Assembly (NCBI GenBank): GCA_021783725.1 | Contig: JAJXTN010000002.1 | Coordinates: 1 to 64,000, forward strand | Reading direction: 5' to 3' | Origin: a bacterium | GTDB taxonomy: Bacteria > Patescibacteriota > Saccharimonadia > Saccharimonadales > UBA4665 | DNA length: 64,000 bases | In this document: positions 7,972-17,034 of the stretch, piece after piece | Layout of the letters: the number at the start of each line of letters is the position of its first letter | Position numbering within the stretch: the stretch's first letter is position 1 | The notes under the pieces: model-generated | Databases searched by the model: none | What the model was told of the DNA's origin: nothing | What the model saw: only the letters and a program-made list of their open reading frames with translations | Made by a program: the position numbers and the translations under genes

Positions 7972-9213
7972 ATGAGCAAATTTAGGGTTAACGGAGTTAA
8001 GAGTCATCGAAAACACTGGATAATAGTTTTTGGAATTTTATTTATATTTGGGTTAATTGGGTCTATCGGTGCCATTTATGCTCAACATTTATTTATATTT
8101 AAACCGCATAAAGTAGAAGCTGTAGCAACAAAATCTGTAGAAATTAAGCCAAAACCGGTTGTTAATACCCAAATAACTGGCCGATATCTATTTAACGGCT
8201 CAATCGCATGGGATAGAGCCATTGAGAGAGATGCCAAAGGTAATTATGACCGGCCATTTAGTAATCTTGACAGTTTCAATCCAGCTAAATACGATGCTTG
8301 GATAGCCGATCTGGAGTGTCCGGTGACTAATGCCGTGATTCCTTACCAAACTCAGGTAGATAAATTAGTATTCAATTGTCCGCCGGCCTTTGATGCCAGC
8401 GCTAGAAAATACTTCAGCATTTTGAATCTGGCTAACAATCATGCTTACGACCAAGGTCGGGACGGTTTTTTGTAAACTCAGAAACATTTAACGGCTGACG
8501 GTTTTCAAGTTTACGGTAGCTATGACCCAGCTGACACGCCGAATATCTGTGAAGTCATAAGTTTACCGATTCGGCTTCAAAAGTCCGACTCGCGTGAGGT
8601 CAAAGCCCGGCTGCCGGTCGCATTTTGTGCTTTTCACGCCCTGGCCAAGTTTCCAAATGCCGATGAATTAGCCGTGGTGTCAGCTTATGCCAAAGTTATG
8701 CCAGTGTTTGCTTTCGGTCACTTAGGTATTGAATATACGCCTACGGCTAGCGCTCAACAGCAAAGGCTGGCCCACGATATGATTGACGCCGGTGCTGAAT
8801 TCGTTATCATGAATCACCCGCATTGGGTGCAAAATACCGAAGTTTATAACCATAAATTGATTGTTTATTCGACCGGCAACTTCATTTATGACCAACTTAC
8901 CTATGAAGACCAACGTGGTGCAAGCATCGACGTTCTGATGTCGGCTCCCTATAGTGATAATTTAGCTAAATGGATAGCCTATGGTGCTAGTTGCGGTGCC
9001 ACTAACCTTAACGACAGTTGTTTAGCTAATGTACCAGCCGGGTTAACTAAACCTCACTTGAGCTTTATGTTTGATCTAGTAGCGAGTGATGAGCGCCCAC
9101 CTCAACGCTGGCTAACTCGTTTAGCTGACTCAACGCTTCAGTTCGATACCGAAAAGCGGGCTAATTGGACGCAGACTCTTGAACAGCTAGGCCAAAACCA
9201 GCGTTTAAACTAG
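7972..9213 (+). pseudogene. CapA-family protein interrupted by one TAA codon
   Basis: One reading frame covers 413 codons but has a TAA at 8473-8475. Upstream part: N-terminal membrane segment (about residues 20-42), then DLECPVTN and LNLANNHAYDQG. Downstream part in the same frame: TQKHLTADGFQVYG, FGHLGIEY, NHPHWVQNTEVYNHKLIVYSTGNFIYDQ-type region. These are the ordered motifs of the CapA (poly-gamma-glutamate biosynthesis, metallophosphatase-like) fold. One CAA-to-TAA change explains it. It could be a true pseudogene, a strain variant in a mixed assembly, or a sequencing error. The end overlaps the next minus-strand gene by 4 bp. Confidence 0.85.
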
Positions 9214-9755
9214 ATCGTAATTACGTTACCGCTTTGTCTGAGCAGTAAATTAGCGCCTAGCAGGCCGAGTTTGACGGTTTGTGGGCGAACTTCTTGTCTA
9301 ATTAGCTTTACGACATCAACGCGAGCGTCCGCGGATTGGTCGATCATTTTACCTAACCGCAAGCTGAAGTTGGGGACTGGTGGCAAATCGACATCTCGAC
9401 CGAGAACTTTATATAATAATTCACCGACTTCTTGCCGGTCTTTAGTTAATTTACCATTGGTTTCTAAGCCCAATAATAAATCGCCGTTCCTGACTCGTAC
9501 TTTATTGGTCGGCGCCGAGAAAGGCTTGTCTTGGCGTTCCTGCGCCAGATCACTAAATGCTTGGCGCAAATCGCTTATTTTGGGACCCTTGATGTCGCCG
9601 TATTTGATAAGCTCGCCAAAACTTAAGGCCATGGTCGCCAATTGTTCAATATGAAATAACTGTACAATATCAGCTATTTCCGGCTGAATGGCTTGAAGAT
9701 TAGCTGTCCATTCACTTTCGATAATCGGTCGACCGATGCGTTGCAGTAGGGCCAT
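9210..9755 (-). CDS. conserved hypothetical protein
   Basis: 181 residues, soluble, mostly helical by composition, no recognised motif. The C-terminus contains VVKLIRQEVRPQTVKLGLLGANLLLRQSG. The start ATG lies at the start of MALLQRIGRPIIESEW. It is convergent with the broken CapA gene (4-bp overlap) and sits 5 bp downstream of the broken membrane gene, so it may form an operon with it. No function is proposed. Confidence 0.6.
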   Translation of the reverse strand: MALLQRIGRPIIESEWTANLQAIQPEIADIVQLFHIEQLATMALSFGELIKYGDIKGPKISDLRQAFSDLAQERQDKPFSAPTNKVRVRNGDLLLGLETNGKLTKDRQEVGELLYKVLGRDVDLPPVPNFSLRLGKMIDQSADARVDVVKLIRQEVRPQTVKLGLLGANLLLRQSGNVITI

Positions 9756-9760
9756 ATCGC

Positions 9761-10353
9761 TTAAACCTCTGTATGTAATAAAGTATCTGTTGGCTTACGG
9801 ATTGAGAATATAGCCAACAGCCCATTCATTAATATTAAATAAGTTACAAAAGCAACATTTTCAAATGTGAATGATTGAATCGCTAGCATGGCTATACTGA
9901 AGCCTAGAGTACTTATTGCATAGGCAACCCAGCTTTCAGTTTCGGGGTGCTTGTACGATTTAATAAGTGTCGGTATGCCAGCCAATAAATCTGCTATCAA
10001 GGCAAAAAGTATGGCAATATTGGCATTATCAGTTAAAAACCATAATATTATCCCCAAAAACGCGGCTAGCATTAAAAAATAATCGCGAGGTGCTGTTTTC
10101 CAATAGGCTTTTTTATTAATAAATGAAGCTAGCAGAATAAGAAAAGGCGTAAATCCTGCGACAAAACTAACCCACGAAAGGCCTTTTACTCCTTGGGCTC
10201 TTTGGGCGACAAAAATTATCATCGGGAATAAACCCACAGTAGCCAGGTTATCCGATTGGGCTTAGACTTACCAACGATAGCTTCATAAAGGTAATAAAAG
10301 CCACCCAATGACGCGACAACCGCACCAACGACAGCAAAATATTCAGGAATCAT
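9761..10353 (-). pseudogene. multi-pass membrane protein with a frameshift near 10235
   Basis: The intact downstream frame (9761-10237, GTG start) encodes about five membrane segments. Directly upstream, a second frame starting at ATG 10353 encodes MIPEYFAVVGAVVASLGGF, then YLYEAIVGKSKPNRITWLLW, a membrane helix plus a loop. It joins the first frame smoothly if one G is added in the run at 10233-10235. The combined protein would be about 197 residues, with two similar halves (KPNRITWLLW and KHPETESWVAYA), resembling a transporter-like or PQ-loop-like repeat. Either a real 1-bp deletion or an assembly error in the G run. Confidence 0.7.
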
Positions 10354-10440
10354 GCGCTAATCATACCAAAACAGAAATATTTATGATGAAGGGTCTCGCA
10401 TTGACCGGTCTTGCCGGCCCCGAGTGGCCGCAATTCGAAA

Positions 10441-10719
10441 TTATTCAGCAGTCATTTCTGGTAAATTTTGTAAGTAAACTGCTGGTCCAACTTCCAAAAC
10501 TTTAGGCCAGATGTTGTTTAGGCGAGTGCGCACTTCGTCTCGTTCTAAACCAGAGTCATACGTAACTAAATCTGTTAATTGTGCTGCTGCTGATTCAACC
10601 CATGAACGATCGTGACAACCTATTCTACTTTGAACGACTAAATCAGCCACGGATCTTCCATAAAGTTGTTCAAAATCATCATAAACTCGTGCAGGCGTCT
10701 CAGGATTGGACATAAACAT
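10441..10719 (-). CDS. small hypothetical protein
   Basis: 92 residues, acidic, soluble, no recognised domain. Contains a central segment DRSWVESAAAQLTDLVTYDSG. The second Met (residue 3) is an alternative start. It lies alone between the broken membrane gene and the tRNA-Trp region. Coding status rests only on ORF length and typical composition. Confidence 0.45.
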   Translation of the reverse strand: MFMSNPETPARVYDDFEQLYGRSVADLVVQSRIGCHDRSWVESAAAQLTDLVTYDSGLERDEVRTRLNNIWPKVLEVGPAVYLQNLPEMTAE

Positions 10720-10760
10720 TACAATAACACTTAAATTAGAAATTGTAAATTATTTACGCT

Positions 10761-10886
10761 TGGCAGGGGTACGTGGAATACGTTGTATATCCGCTGTCGT
10801 TCTCGGAGCAAGCTCCTGCGGGCGACAGCCTGTTATCGAACCGCGTTCTACGAATCTTGCTAACGCAATCTTCTAGACCGTGGCTC
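10761..10886 (-). repeat. tRNA-Trp 3'-end module with inverted end
   Basis: 10761-10779 is an exact 19-bp copy of the tRNA-Trp 3' end including CCA (10944-10962). 10874-10886 is the inverted complement of the tRNA-Trp T-arm region 10964-10976 (12 of 13 bp). Between them is the hairpin GCTGTCG...CGACAGC enclosing GGAGC-AA-GCTCC. The unit lies directly downstream of the tRNA-Trp terminator in the transcription direction. No ORF. Confidence 0.75.
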
Positions 10887-10911
10887 AATTTCAAGTACCA
10901 ACAAAGAAAAT

Positions 10912-10940
10912 GAGTCTACTCTTTTGAGCAGACTCTTTTT
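10912..10940 (-). terminator. bidirectional intrinsic terminator of tRNA-Trp
   Basis: GAGTCTACTC (10912-10921), loop TTTT, GAGCAGACTC (10926-10935), then TTTTT on the plus strand; on the minus strand the hairpin is followed by ATTTTCTTTG. It follows tRNA-Trp by 4 nt in the direction of tRNA transcription. Confidence 0.8.
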
Positions 10941-10946
10941 CTTTGG

Positions 10947-11018
10947 CAGGGGTACGTGGAATCGAACCACGGTCTAAGGTTTTGGAGACCTTTATACTAA
11001 CCGCTGTACTATACCCCT
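10947..11018 (-). tRNA. tRNA-Trp(CCA)
   Basis: Minus strand. Acceptor AGGGGTA pairs with TACCCCT, anticodon stem AAGGT/ACCTT with loop CTCCAAA and anticodon CCA, T-arm CGTGGTTCGATTCCACG, discriminator G. The terminal CCA is encoded at 10944-10946. Confidence 0.95.
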
Positions 11019-11113
11019 ATATCAGAACACTGCTATATGATACGAGAAATATAACGAAATGTCATCTGTTGGTCTTCCCATAACAGGTTAAATCTGCTAT
11101 ACATATAGAATCA

Positions 11114-11779
11114 ATGGCTAAGATATATCCAGTTAAACCGTTTCTATTAATGTTCTATGGTTATCCAGGTTCTGGGAAAACCTACTTTTCGAGGCAGTTC
11201 TGCGAGAACGTCCAGGCCGCCCATATTCAAGCCGATCGAATCCGCTCAGAATTATTTGAAAGCCCCCGTTATGACAAGCAAGAAAACGATATCGTCGCTC
11301 AGATCATGCAGTACATGACCGAGGAATTCCTTAACGCCGGCCTGAGCGTGGCTTACGACATGAATGCCCTTAGGAGCTCACAGCGCCAGGAGTTACGGGC
11401 TTTGGCTCGACGTTGTCATGCTGAACCGATACTTGTTTGGCTACAGATGGATACCGACACGGCCTTCACTAGAAATAAACTGCGTGACAAGCGCCGCAGT
11501 GATGATAAATTTGCCGCCCAGCTCGATCGCACTAGCTTCGAAAAACAGTTAGCCGGTATGCAGAACCCGACACACGCCGAAAACTATGCTGTAGTTAGCG
11601 GTAAACACTTGTTTAATATGCAGTTAAGCGCCATATTGAGTAAAATGCGCAGTTCTGGGGTTCTGAGCGTCGACGATAATGACACTAGCTCACGCGTCAT
11701 CAAACCTGGACTGGTTAACTTGATTCCCAATCAAGGTCGAGTCGATATGACTAGGCGCAACATTTCTATTCGTCAATAA
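11114..11779 (+). CDS. P-loop kinase-like ATPase (AAA_33 type)
   Basis: 221 residues. Walker A is FYGYPGSGKTYFS (about 14-26). QADRIRSELF and YDMNALRSSQRQELRALA match small P-loop kinases of the AAA_33/zeta-like group that phosphorylate small molecules or sugars. The C-terminal 40 residues (from SSGVLSVDD) are polar and basic. It heads a run with the metallopeptidase and the histidine kinase (spacings +2 and overlap 1 bp), so these three are probably co-transcribed. Substrate unknown. Confidence 0.75.
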   Translation: MAKIYPVKPFLLMFYGYPGSGKTYFSRQFCENVQAAHIQADRIRSELFESPRYDKQENDIVAQIMQYMTEEFLNAGLSVAYDMNALRSSQRQELRALARRCHAEPILVWLQMDTDTAFTRNKLRDKRRSDDKFAAQLDRTSFEKQLAGMQNPTHAENYAVVSGKHLFNMQLSAILSKMRSSGVLSVDDNDTSSRVIKPGLVNLIPNQGRVDMTRRNISIRQ

Positions 11780-11781
11780 TC

Positions 11782-12501
11782 ATGGCTTTTAAGAAGTTTA
11801 CTCTTAACGAGCAGACATTGGTCATATATAAACGACGCAATAGTCGTAATCTAAAACTTAGTTTAACAGCCACTGGTGAAATACACGTCAGTATCCCGCT
11901 CTGGGCGCCATATGCTAGCGGACTTAAATTCGCCGAATCCCGTTATCAATGGATACAACAACAGTCCCATCAACGCCAATATCTTTATCAGGGACTAGCG
12001 ATCGGCAAAGCTCATCACCTAGTTTTTGTCCAAAAATCTGGCATAGCTAAGCCAACTTCACGGATATCGGGAACGGAAATCACCATCAGCTATCCCGACG
12101 AGCTATCAATTACATCTAACGAGGTTCAAAAACTGGCCGAAACCGCCAGTTTGCGAGCCATGCGCGCCCAAGCCGAAAGCCTGCTAGCTAGCCGGATGGC
12201 CATTTTAGCGAATCAACACGATTATCATTACACCAGTCTCGGTATCAAAAAACTCAAAGGTCGATGGGGAAGTTGCGATCATCAATCGAACATCATTTTG
12301 AACTTGTTTTTAATGCAATTACCTTGGGAGTGCATCGATTATGTCATTCTGCATGAACTGGTACACACCAAAGTCATGCGCCACGGACCAGATTTTTGGC
12401 AACTGCTAGAAGCTGAATTGCCCAATGCCAAAGCCTTGCGTAAACAAATTAAACAATATCAGCCAGTCCTGAATGGCTCTCCAGCACCAGCTGTGGCATA
12501 A
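11782..12501 (+). CDS. YgjP-like (DUF45) zinc metallopeptidase
   Basis: 239 residues. Contains LKGRWGSCDHQSNIILN followed by YVILHELVHTKVMRHGPDFW, the HExxH...H zinc site of the YgjP/DUF45 group (about residues 188-207). No signal peptide or membrane helix, so cytoplasmic. Starts 2 bp after the P-loop kinase; its stop overlaps the next start (TAATG). Physiological substrate unknown. Confidence 0.88.
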   Translation: MAFKKFTLNEQTLVIYKRRNSRNLKLSLTATGEIHVSIPLWAPYASGLKFAESRYQWIQQQSHQRQYLYQGLAIGKAHHLVFVQKSGIAKPTSRISGTEITISYPDELSITSNEVQKLAETASLRAMRAQAESLLASRMAILANQHDYHYTSLGIKKLKGRWGSCDHQSNIILNLFLMQLPWECIDYVILHELVHTKVMRHGPDFWQLLEAELPNAKALRKQIKQYQPVLNGSPAPAVA

Positions 12502-13622
12502 TGACCTATATGTCGCTTTCGCTTAAAAAAACCGCCAAATCTAGCCTGATAAACGAACAGATTGAACATCAACGCCTAACCAGCCTGATCAATAGCATGG
12601 CCGATGCCGTCATTGCGGTTGATGTTAAAGGTCGAGTGGTGTTGTATAACGGTGCCACTTTGAACATATTGGATATCAACACTCTCAAAACCAACACGTC
12701 TTTATCCCGAATATTTAAGCCAGTTGACAAGGATAATCAGCCGGTTGACATATTGCACATGGTTCAGTCGACGCTAATACCTACGACTAATCGTGATTTG
12801 AGACTACAGTATGCTGATGGCAGTCTAATCAACCTATATTTGAGTATTGCACCGGTCCACTTGGGCTATGGTCAAGAAGGTCAAAGTGGTTATGTATTAT
12901 TGCTCAGGGATATCACCCGCGAAAAATCACTAGAGGAAGAACGTGATGAATTCATTAGTGTCGTCAGCCATGAACTAAGAACACCGATAACCATCAGCGA
13001 GGGCAATATCAGTAACGCTCAAATGATTGTTGACCGTTCGGGCGACATCGATATGGTTAAGAAAGCCCTCAAAGACGCCCACACTCAAGTTCTATTTTTG
13101 GCCGATATGATTAATGACTTGAGTACTCTCAGCCGCGCCGAACGCGGAACTTTAGAAGTAAAAGTTGAGACCATCAATGTCCACGACCTGTTCATGGAAT
13201 TGGTCAGAGACTATACCCCGCAAGCTAAAGCCCGTGGACTTGAAATCAAAACGGTTTTGGACCCGAAACTTGAAGTTGTTTACTCGACTAAGTTGTACGT
13301 TCGTGAAATTCTACAGAACTTTATCACCAACGCTATTAAATACACCGAGAAGGGCGGTGTCACGTTGTCCGCCAAGCCAGTAGCTAAAGGTGTTGAGTTT
13401 GCCGTATCTGATACCGGTATTGGCATCAGCAAGAGTGATCAAGAAAGAGTATTTGACAAGTTCTTCCGCTCAGAAGACTATCGTACTCGGCAGTCTAATG
13501 GTACCGGTCTGGGGCTATACGTAACGATGAAATTAGCCCGGTTAATCCACGCCGAAATTTCTATGGAAAGCGAACTAAATGTCGGCTCGACATTTAAAAT
13601 CTTTGTTCCAAATCTGCAATAA
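12501..13622 (+). CDS. PAS-domain sensor histidine kinase
   Basis: 373 residues. PAS domain at about 25-140 (INSMADAVIAVDVKGRVVLYN), H-box FISVVSHELRTPI with phospho-acceptor His 157, N-box NFITNAIKYTEKGG (Asn 276), G1 DTGIGIS (304-310), G2 GTGLGL near 338. No membrane helices, so it senses a cytoplasmic signal through PAS. No response regulator is next to it, so it is an orphan kinase here. It is coupled to the metallopeptidase gene by a 1-bp overlap. Confidence 0.92.
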   Translation: MTYMSLSLKKTAKSSLINEQIEHQRLTSLINSMADAVIAVDVKGRVVLYNGATLNILDINTLKTNTSLSRIFKPVDKDNQPVDILHMVQSTLIPTTNRDLRLQYADGSLINLYLSIAPVHLGYGQEGQSGYVLLLRDITREKSLEEERDEFISVVSHELRTPITISEGNISNAQMIVDRSGDIDMVKKALKDAHTQVLFLADMINDLSTLSRAERGTLEVKVETINVHDLFMELVRDYTPQAKARGLEIKTVLDPKLEVVYSTKLYVREILQNFITNAIKYTEKGGVTLSAKPVAKGVEFAVSDTGIGISKSDQERVFDKFFRSEDYRTRQSNGTGLGLYVTMKLARLIHAEISMESELNVGSTFKIFVPNLQ

Positions 13623-13627
13623 CTGAC

Positions 13628-15124
13628 TTAGCGATAATCGACATACTGCATCAGGGGGAGACAGATATTACGATCTTTCCAGACGACCGTGCCGAATTCA
13701 TACTGCCACATTGAGTACAGCAACATATAGACGTCGTATACTGCCGCGACTGGGAATAACCACAGGCTTCGGAACTGAAATTTACGGTAGGTAAAACGGG
13801 CAATAGCACTGTAAGCATAAGCTTGAAGCAAGTAACTAACCAAACTAATTAACAATAGCGTCCAATCAGCGGTAATTAAGCTGATTACAGTCATTAATAG
13901 TGGTAGGACCAAAAACAGCAGTTCGCTTAAAGCCACAGTAGCTGTCACTTCTGGCTGACGATGCAATTGAGGATAACGCGTTCTGATAGCTGTTTGTTGC
14001 TGTTCGTATAGCAGTTTATGACTGTAGACAGCTCCGAAATTAGAACTAGCGACAAAAGCGTAAGAGTCATTATGTTTGATAGCTTGTCTGGCGAAGTAAC
14101 TTTCTGGGCTAATCGAGCCGGCTATAGCGTCAAACCCACCGAACTGCTGGAGCGTATCATGTTTGATTAGCCAACAGGTGCTTAGAATTGCTGGCCGATT
14201 GACTAATTTGCGTGGCAGAGCCAATTCCCAAGCGTAACGATTGGTCTGCAGTATTAGTGATTCTGCCCTATGGCTGTCTGGCAAGCGGTTGATCGGTATG
14301 ACGCTGATCATGTCTTTGTGGCGATCCAACATGTCTTCAATTATTAACCTGATGCTGTCTCGATCAAATCGAGCGTCTACTCCGCAGAACAGAATGAATT
14401 CACCGCTAGATGCTGTGACCAACTGTTTATAGGCATAGTTTTTAGCCAGCCAGTGTTCTGGAGGAGTTTCACCAGCTACAAACTTAACACCACTTTGGGC
14501 AAAACTACGGATAGTTTCTGGCGTTTTACGAAGTTGAGAACAGTCATCCAGAACGATAATTTCTAATTTTGGGTAATCCGACTCAATCAGCGACTGTAGA
14601 CATAATTTAAGATCATCGGTTTCGTTACGGGCTGGGATGGCGACTGTCACGGTCGGCAAATCCCGATCAGATGTAGTTTTGATGATTTCACGCGATCGTG
14701 AGTGTTTAATATGCCTTAAAGTCGACAGGACGACGATAATAGCCGCTATTAACTGCAAGCCACCGATAACGTAGAGCCAATAATGTTGGCTTATCAGCAA
14801 CTGACTATTGATATAAGCCACCAGAATTACACTCAATTGGCTTAATATTAATGTTAAACTCGTTCGTTGGGTCGAAAAGTACAAATGATCACCGGTTATC
14901 CGGTTTTCAATCAACTTCAGTAAATTGATCACCCTAAACAACGTTATATAGACGATTACCGCCGTCCACAAACTAGCATGTACCCCAAACAGATAACCGC
15001 TGATTAAAGCTAAACTGACTAGAACCAAGCCGCTAAGATATTTTCGGGCTGACCATAACCAGCCAGTCCAAATCATGACTTCGACTAGACTTATCAGCCC
15101 GAACAGGCTAAGCGCTAACATCAT
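13628..15124 (-). CDS. membrane glycosyltransferase family 2
   Basis: 498 residues. About four N-terminal membrane helices (1-135), a GT-A domain starting at TVTVAIPARNETDDLKLCL (about 162-180) with donor motif VLDDCS and metal/acceptor region FCGVDARFD, then three or four C-terminal helices. Such enzymes add sugars to lipid carriers or elongate surface polysaccharides. It is convergent with the histidine kinase gene (5-bp gap) and monocistronic. Confidence 0.85.
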   Translation of the reverse strand: MMLALSLFGLISLVEVMIWTGWLWSARKYLSGLVLVSLALISGYLFGVHASLWTAVIVYITLFRVINLLKLIENRITGDHLYFSTQRTSLTLILSQLSVILVAYINSQLLISQHYWLYVIGGLQLIAAIIVVLSTLRHIKHSRSREIIKTTSDRDLPTVTVAIPARNETDDLKLCLQSLIESDYPKLEIIVLDDCSQLRKTPETIRSFAQSGVKFVAGETPPEHWLAKNYAYKQLVTASSGEFILFCGVDARFDRDSIRLIIEDMLDRHKDMISVIPINRLPDSHRAESLILQTNRYAWELALPRKLVNRPAILSTCWLIKHDTLQQFGGFDAIAGSISPESYFARQAIKHNDSYAFVASSNFGAVYSHKLLYEQQQTAIRTRYPQLHRQPEVTATVALSELLFLVLPLLMTVISLITADWTLLLISLVSYLLQAYAYSAIARFTYRKFQFRSLWLFPVAAVYDVYMLLYSMWQYEFGTVVWKDRNICLPLMQYVDYR

Positions 15125-15176
15125 GCTTTAACTATATATGACTTTGGTTGATAAAGAACCTTATTGTTAATCATTA

Positions 15177-15241
15177 TTGACCGAAGTCGGGTCATCTGCT
15201 AGACTTGACTTCAGTGGCCTACAAATAATGTAGGCTTTTTG
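15177..15241 (+). promoter_or_regulatory. secE-nusG promoter and 5'-end hairpin
   Basis: TTGACC (15177-15182), 17-nt spacer, TAGACT (15200-15205). The predicted start lies near 15212, and the hairpin GCCTACA-AATAA-TGTAGGC with TTTTT (15217-15240) starts almost at the RNA 5' end. It looks like a terminator but is too close to the start to work as an ordinary one; it may stabilise the mRNA or end a transcript coming from upstream. Confidence 0.6.
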
Positions 15242-15278
15242 TTTGGCTGAAGAATAATCAAAGTGGGGAAGTAACCAA

Positions 15279-15698
15279 ATGGCAGAACAACCAAGTCGAA
15301 GTCCGAAACGTAGATTGAAGAACCCAGAAACTTTCCGAGAGCGGAGCCTTAAAGCTGTAGAGGCTAATGACAAGCCCAGCCGTTATAAGAAAATCACGGG
15401 GTGGATAGCTAAGCTATTTCGTCCAATCCTTACACCAATTGGTGGTTTCTTCCATAGGCTCGGTAAAGTTCAGCCATTTAAAACGATCTACCTGCTATTA
15501 CATTGGATAGGTTTGGTGTTATTACCACCCTATATTCGTAAGAGCTGGAAAGAGCTTAAACTTGTCACCTGGCCAAATCGCAAACAATCACGCCAGTTAA
15601 CTTTCGCCGTTTTGGTATTCGCATTTGTATTCGGAGCAGCTGTGGCAGTCCTTGATTACGGCTTAGACAAAATATTTAAACAGATTCTACTTAAGTAA
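15279..15698 (+). CDS. secE: preprotein translocase subunit SecE
   Basis: 139 residues. The conserved SecE motif is in SWKELKLVTWPNRKQS (about 90-105) and is followed by one strong membrane helix (FAVLVFAFVFGAAVAVLDYG). The N-terminal 60 residues are basic and longer than in E. coli-type short SecE. Position directly before nusG confirms the call. It stabilises SecY in the inner membrane. Confidence 0.92.
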   Translation: MAEQPSRSPKRRLKNPETFRERSLKAVEANDKPSRYKKITGWIAKLFRPILTPIGGFFHRLGKVQPFKTIYLLLHWIGLVLLPPYIRKSWKELKLVTWPNRKQSRQLTFAVLVFAFVFGAAVAVLDYGLDKIFKQILLK

Positions 15699-15714
15699 AG
15701 GAACGAGGATATAT

Positions 15715-16260
15715 ATGACTAACAAACGCTATGATACAACCAAACAATGGTATGCCATCCACACTTACAGTGGATATGAAGAAAAAGTTGCCGAAAGTAT
15801 TCGACAGCGCGCCGATTCATTAGATATGGGCGACAAAATTTTTGCCGTATTAGTGCCTAAAGAAAAAATGATTGAAATCAAGAATGGAAAGCGCCGCGTA
15901 GTTGAGAAGCGTATTTTCCAGGGCTATGTACTAGTTCAAATGAAGCTCAGCGAAGATGCGTGGTATATCGTTCGTAACACGCCATCTGTTACTGGTTTCG
16001 TCGGTAGTGGCACCGATCCAACCCCGATTGAGCAAGATGAAATCGAAAAAATCCAGAAGCGCATGGGCCTCGAGCAACCTAAGCACAAAATTGATTTCAA
16101 TATTGGTGAAGTGGTCAATATCATTGATGGTCCTTTCAAAGGCTTCGACGGTAGCATCAACGAAATCGACGCCGCTAAAGGTAAGCTTAAAGTTTTGGTC
16201 AACATGTTTGGTCGCGAAACTCCGGTTGAGCTCGATGGTCTTCAAGTTAAGCGCGTTTAG
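15715..16260 (+). CDS. nusG: transcription termination/antitermination factor NusG
   Basis: 181 residues. NGN domain begins QWYAIHTYSGYEEKVAESI; C-terminal KOW domain contains GEVVNIIDGPFKGFDGSI. Preceded by a good Shine-Dalgarno region (AAAGGAACGAGG). Binds RNA polymerase and couples transcription to translation. Part of secE-nusG-rplK-rplA. Confidence 0.97.
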   Translation: MTNKRYDTTKQWYAIHTYSGYEEKVAESIRQRADSLDMGDKIFAVLVPKEKMIEIKNGKRRVVEKRIFQGYVLVQMKLSEDAWYIVRNTPSVTGFVGSGTDPTPIEQDEIEKIQKRMGLEQPKHKIDFNIGEVVNIIDGPFKGFDGSINEIDAAKGKLKVLVNMFGRETPVELDGLQVKRV

Positions 16261-16265
16261 TTAAC

Positions 16266-16490
16266 GTGAATAATAGTGAAAACAACTTAAATCAAGAGAT
16301 TAATGAACAACGCAGCTACCGACGCTTTTCGCCTACCAGTGAAGCTTTAACGTATCTCGGGGCCAGCGCAACGTCATTTTTTATTTCTGGTGTCGAACTC
16401 GCAGAAGGTGGGTACAGTGCTTCAACGATCGCATTTATCGCAGGTATTAGCGTAGGTGCGCTAGGTGCCCTTCAATTAAAGCAACTCTAA
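16266..16490 (+). CDS. small membrane protein between nusG and rplK
   Basis: 74 residues from a GTG start 5 bp after nusG. A polar N-terminus (about 1-27) is followed by two short hydrophobic segments (ALTYLGASATSFFISGVEL and ASTIAFIAGISVGALGAL). No known family. Tight spacing suggests co-transcription with nusG. Not part of the usual gene order in bacteria. Confidence 0.6.
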   Translation: MNNSENNLNQEINEQRSYRRFSPTSEALTYLGASATSFFISGVELAEGGYSASTIAFIAGISVGALGALQLKQL

Positions 16491-16516
16491 TACATAGCAT
16501 TCTGCGTCATCTGCAG

Positions 16517-16545
16517 TAGACAAAGCGCTCCGATTCTGTTACAAT
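16517..16545 (+). promoter_or_regulatory. rplK promoter
   Basis: TAGACA (16517-16522), 17-nt spacer, TACAAT (16540-16545), with rplK starting at 16604. A leader of about 50 nt results. Confidence 0.65.
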
Positions 16546-16603
16546 CAATCTGTTACGCACATGGTCAAAAGCTTCGTGACCTAATGCAAGAAAGAGATTA
16601 AAT

Positions 16604-17032
16604 ATGGCAAAGACAGTTAAAGCTAATTTAAAGATGAAATTAAAAGGCGGCCAGGCCAACGCGTCGCCACCAGTCGGTAGTACTCTTGGTCAGTACGGTG
16701 TCAACATGATGGATTTTATTAATCCTTTTAATGAAGCCACCAAGGACATGATGGGCCAAAATGTTACCGTTCATATCGCTGTCTACGAAGACAAAACTAT
16801 GGACTTCCGAGTAGTCGGCATCCCAACTGATGATCGTATCCGAGCTGAGCTCGGTATTCAAAAAGGCTCAGGCAAACCTAATAGCGAAAAGCTGGATAAG
16901 AAGCTTACTCAAGCTCAACTTACCAAAATCGCTGAAGAAAAAGCCAAAGACATGAACGCTGACGATATTGAGTCTATCAAGCGCATGGTAGCCGGCACGG
17001 CTCGCAGTATGGGTGTAGAAATCGCAGGCTAA
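16604..17032 (+). CDS. rplK: 50S ribosomal protein L11
   Basis: 142 residues; KLKGGQANASPPVGSTLGQYGVNM-type N-terminus and KRMVAGTARSMGVEI at the C-terminus are diagnostic. Binds the GTPase-associated centre of 23S rRNA. Followed by two small non-ribosomal genes before rplA, which is unusual. Confidence 0.97.
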   Translation: MAKTVKANLKMKLKGGQANASPPVGSTLGQYGVNMMDFINPFNEATKDMMGQNVTVHIAVYEDKTMDFRVVGIPTDDRIRAELGIQKGSGKPNSEKLDKKLTQAQLTKIAEEKAKDMNADDIESIKRMVAGTARSMGVEIAG

Positions 17033-17034
17033 CA

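Noticed and set aside
9271-9654. Plus-strand ORF of 127 codons inside the minus-strand hypothetical gene
   Set aside because: Shadow frame, Ser/Thr/Arg-rich with no start signal, overlapping a better ORF on the other strand.
15217-15240. Ordinary attenuator of secE
   Set aside because: The hairpin begins about 5 nt after the predicted start site, too close for polymerase to be regulated there; kept only as a 5'-end hairpin.
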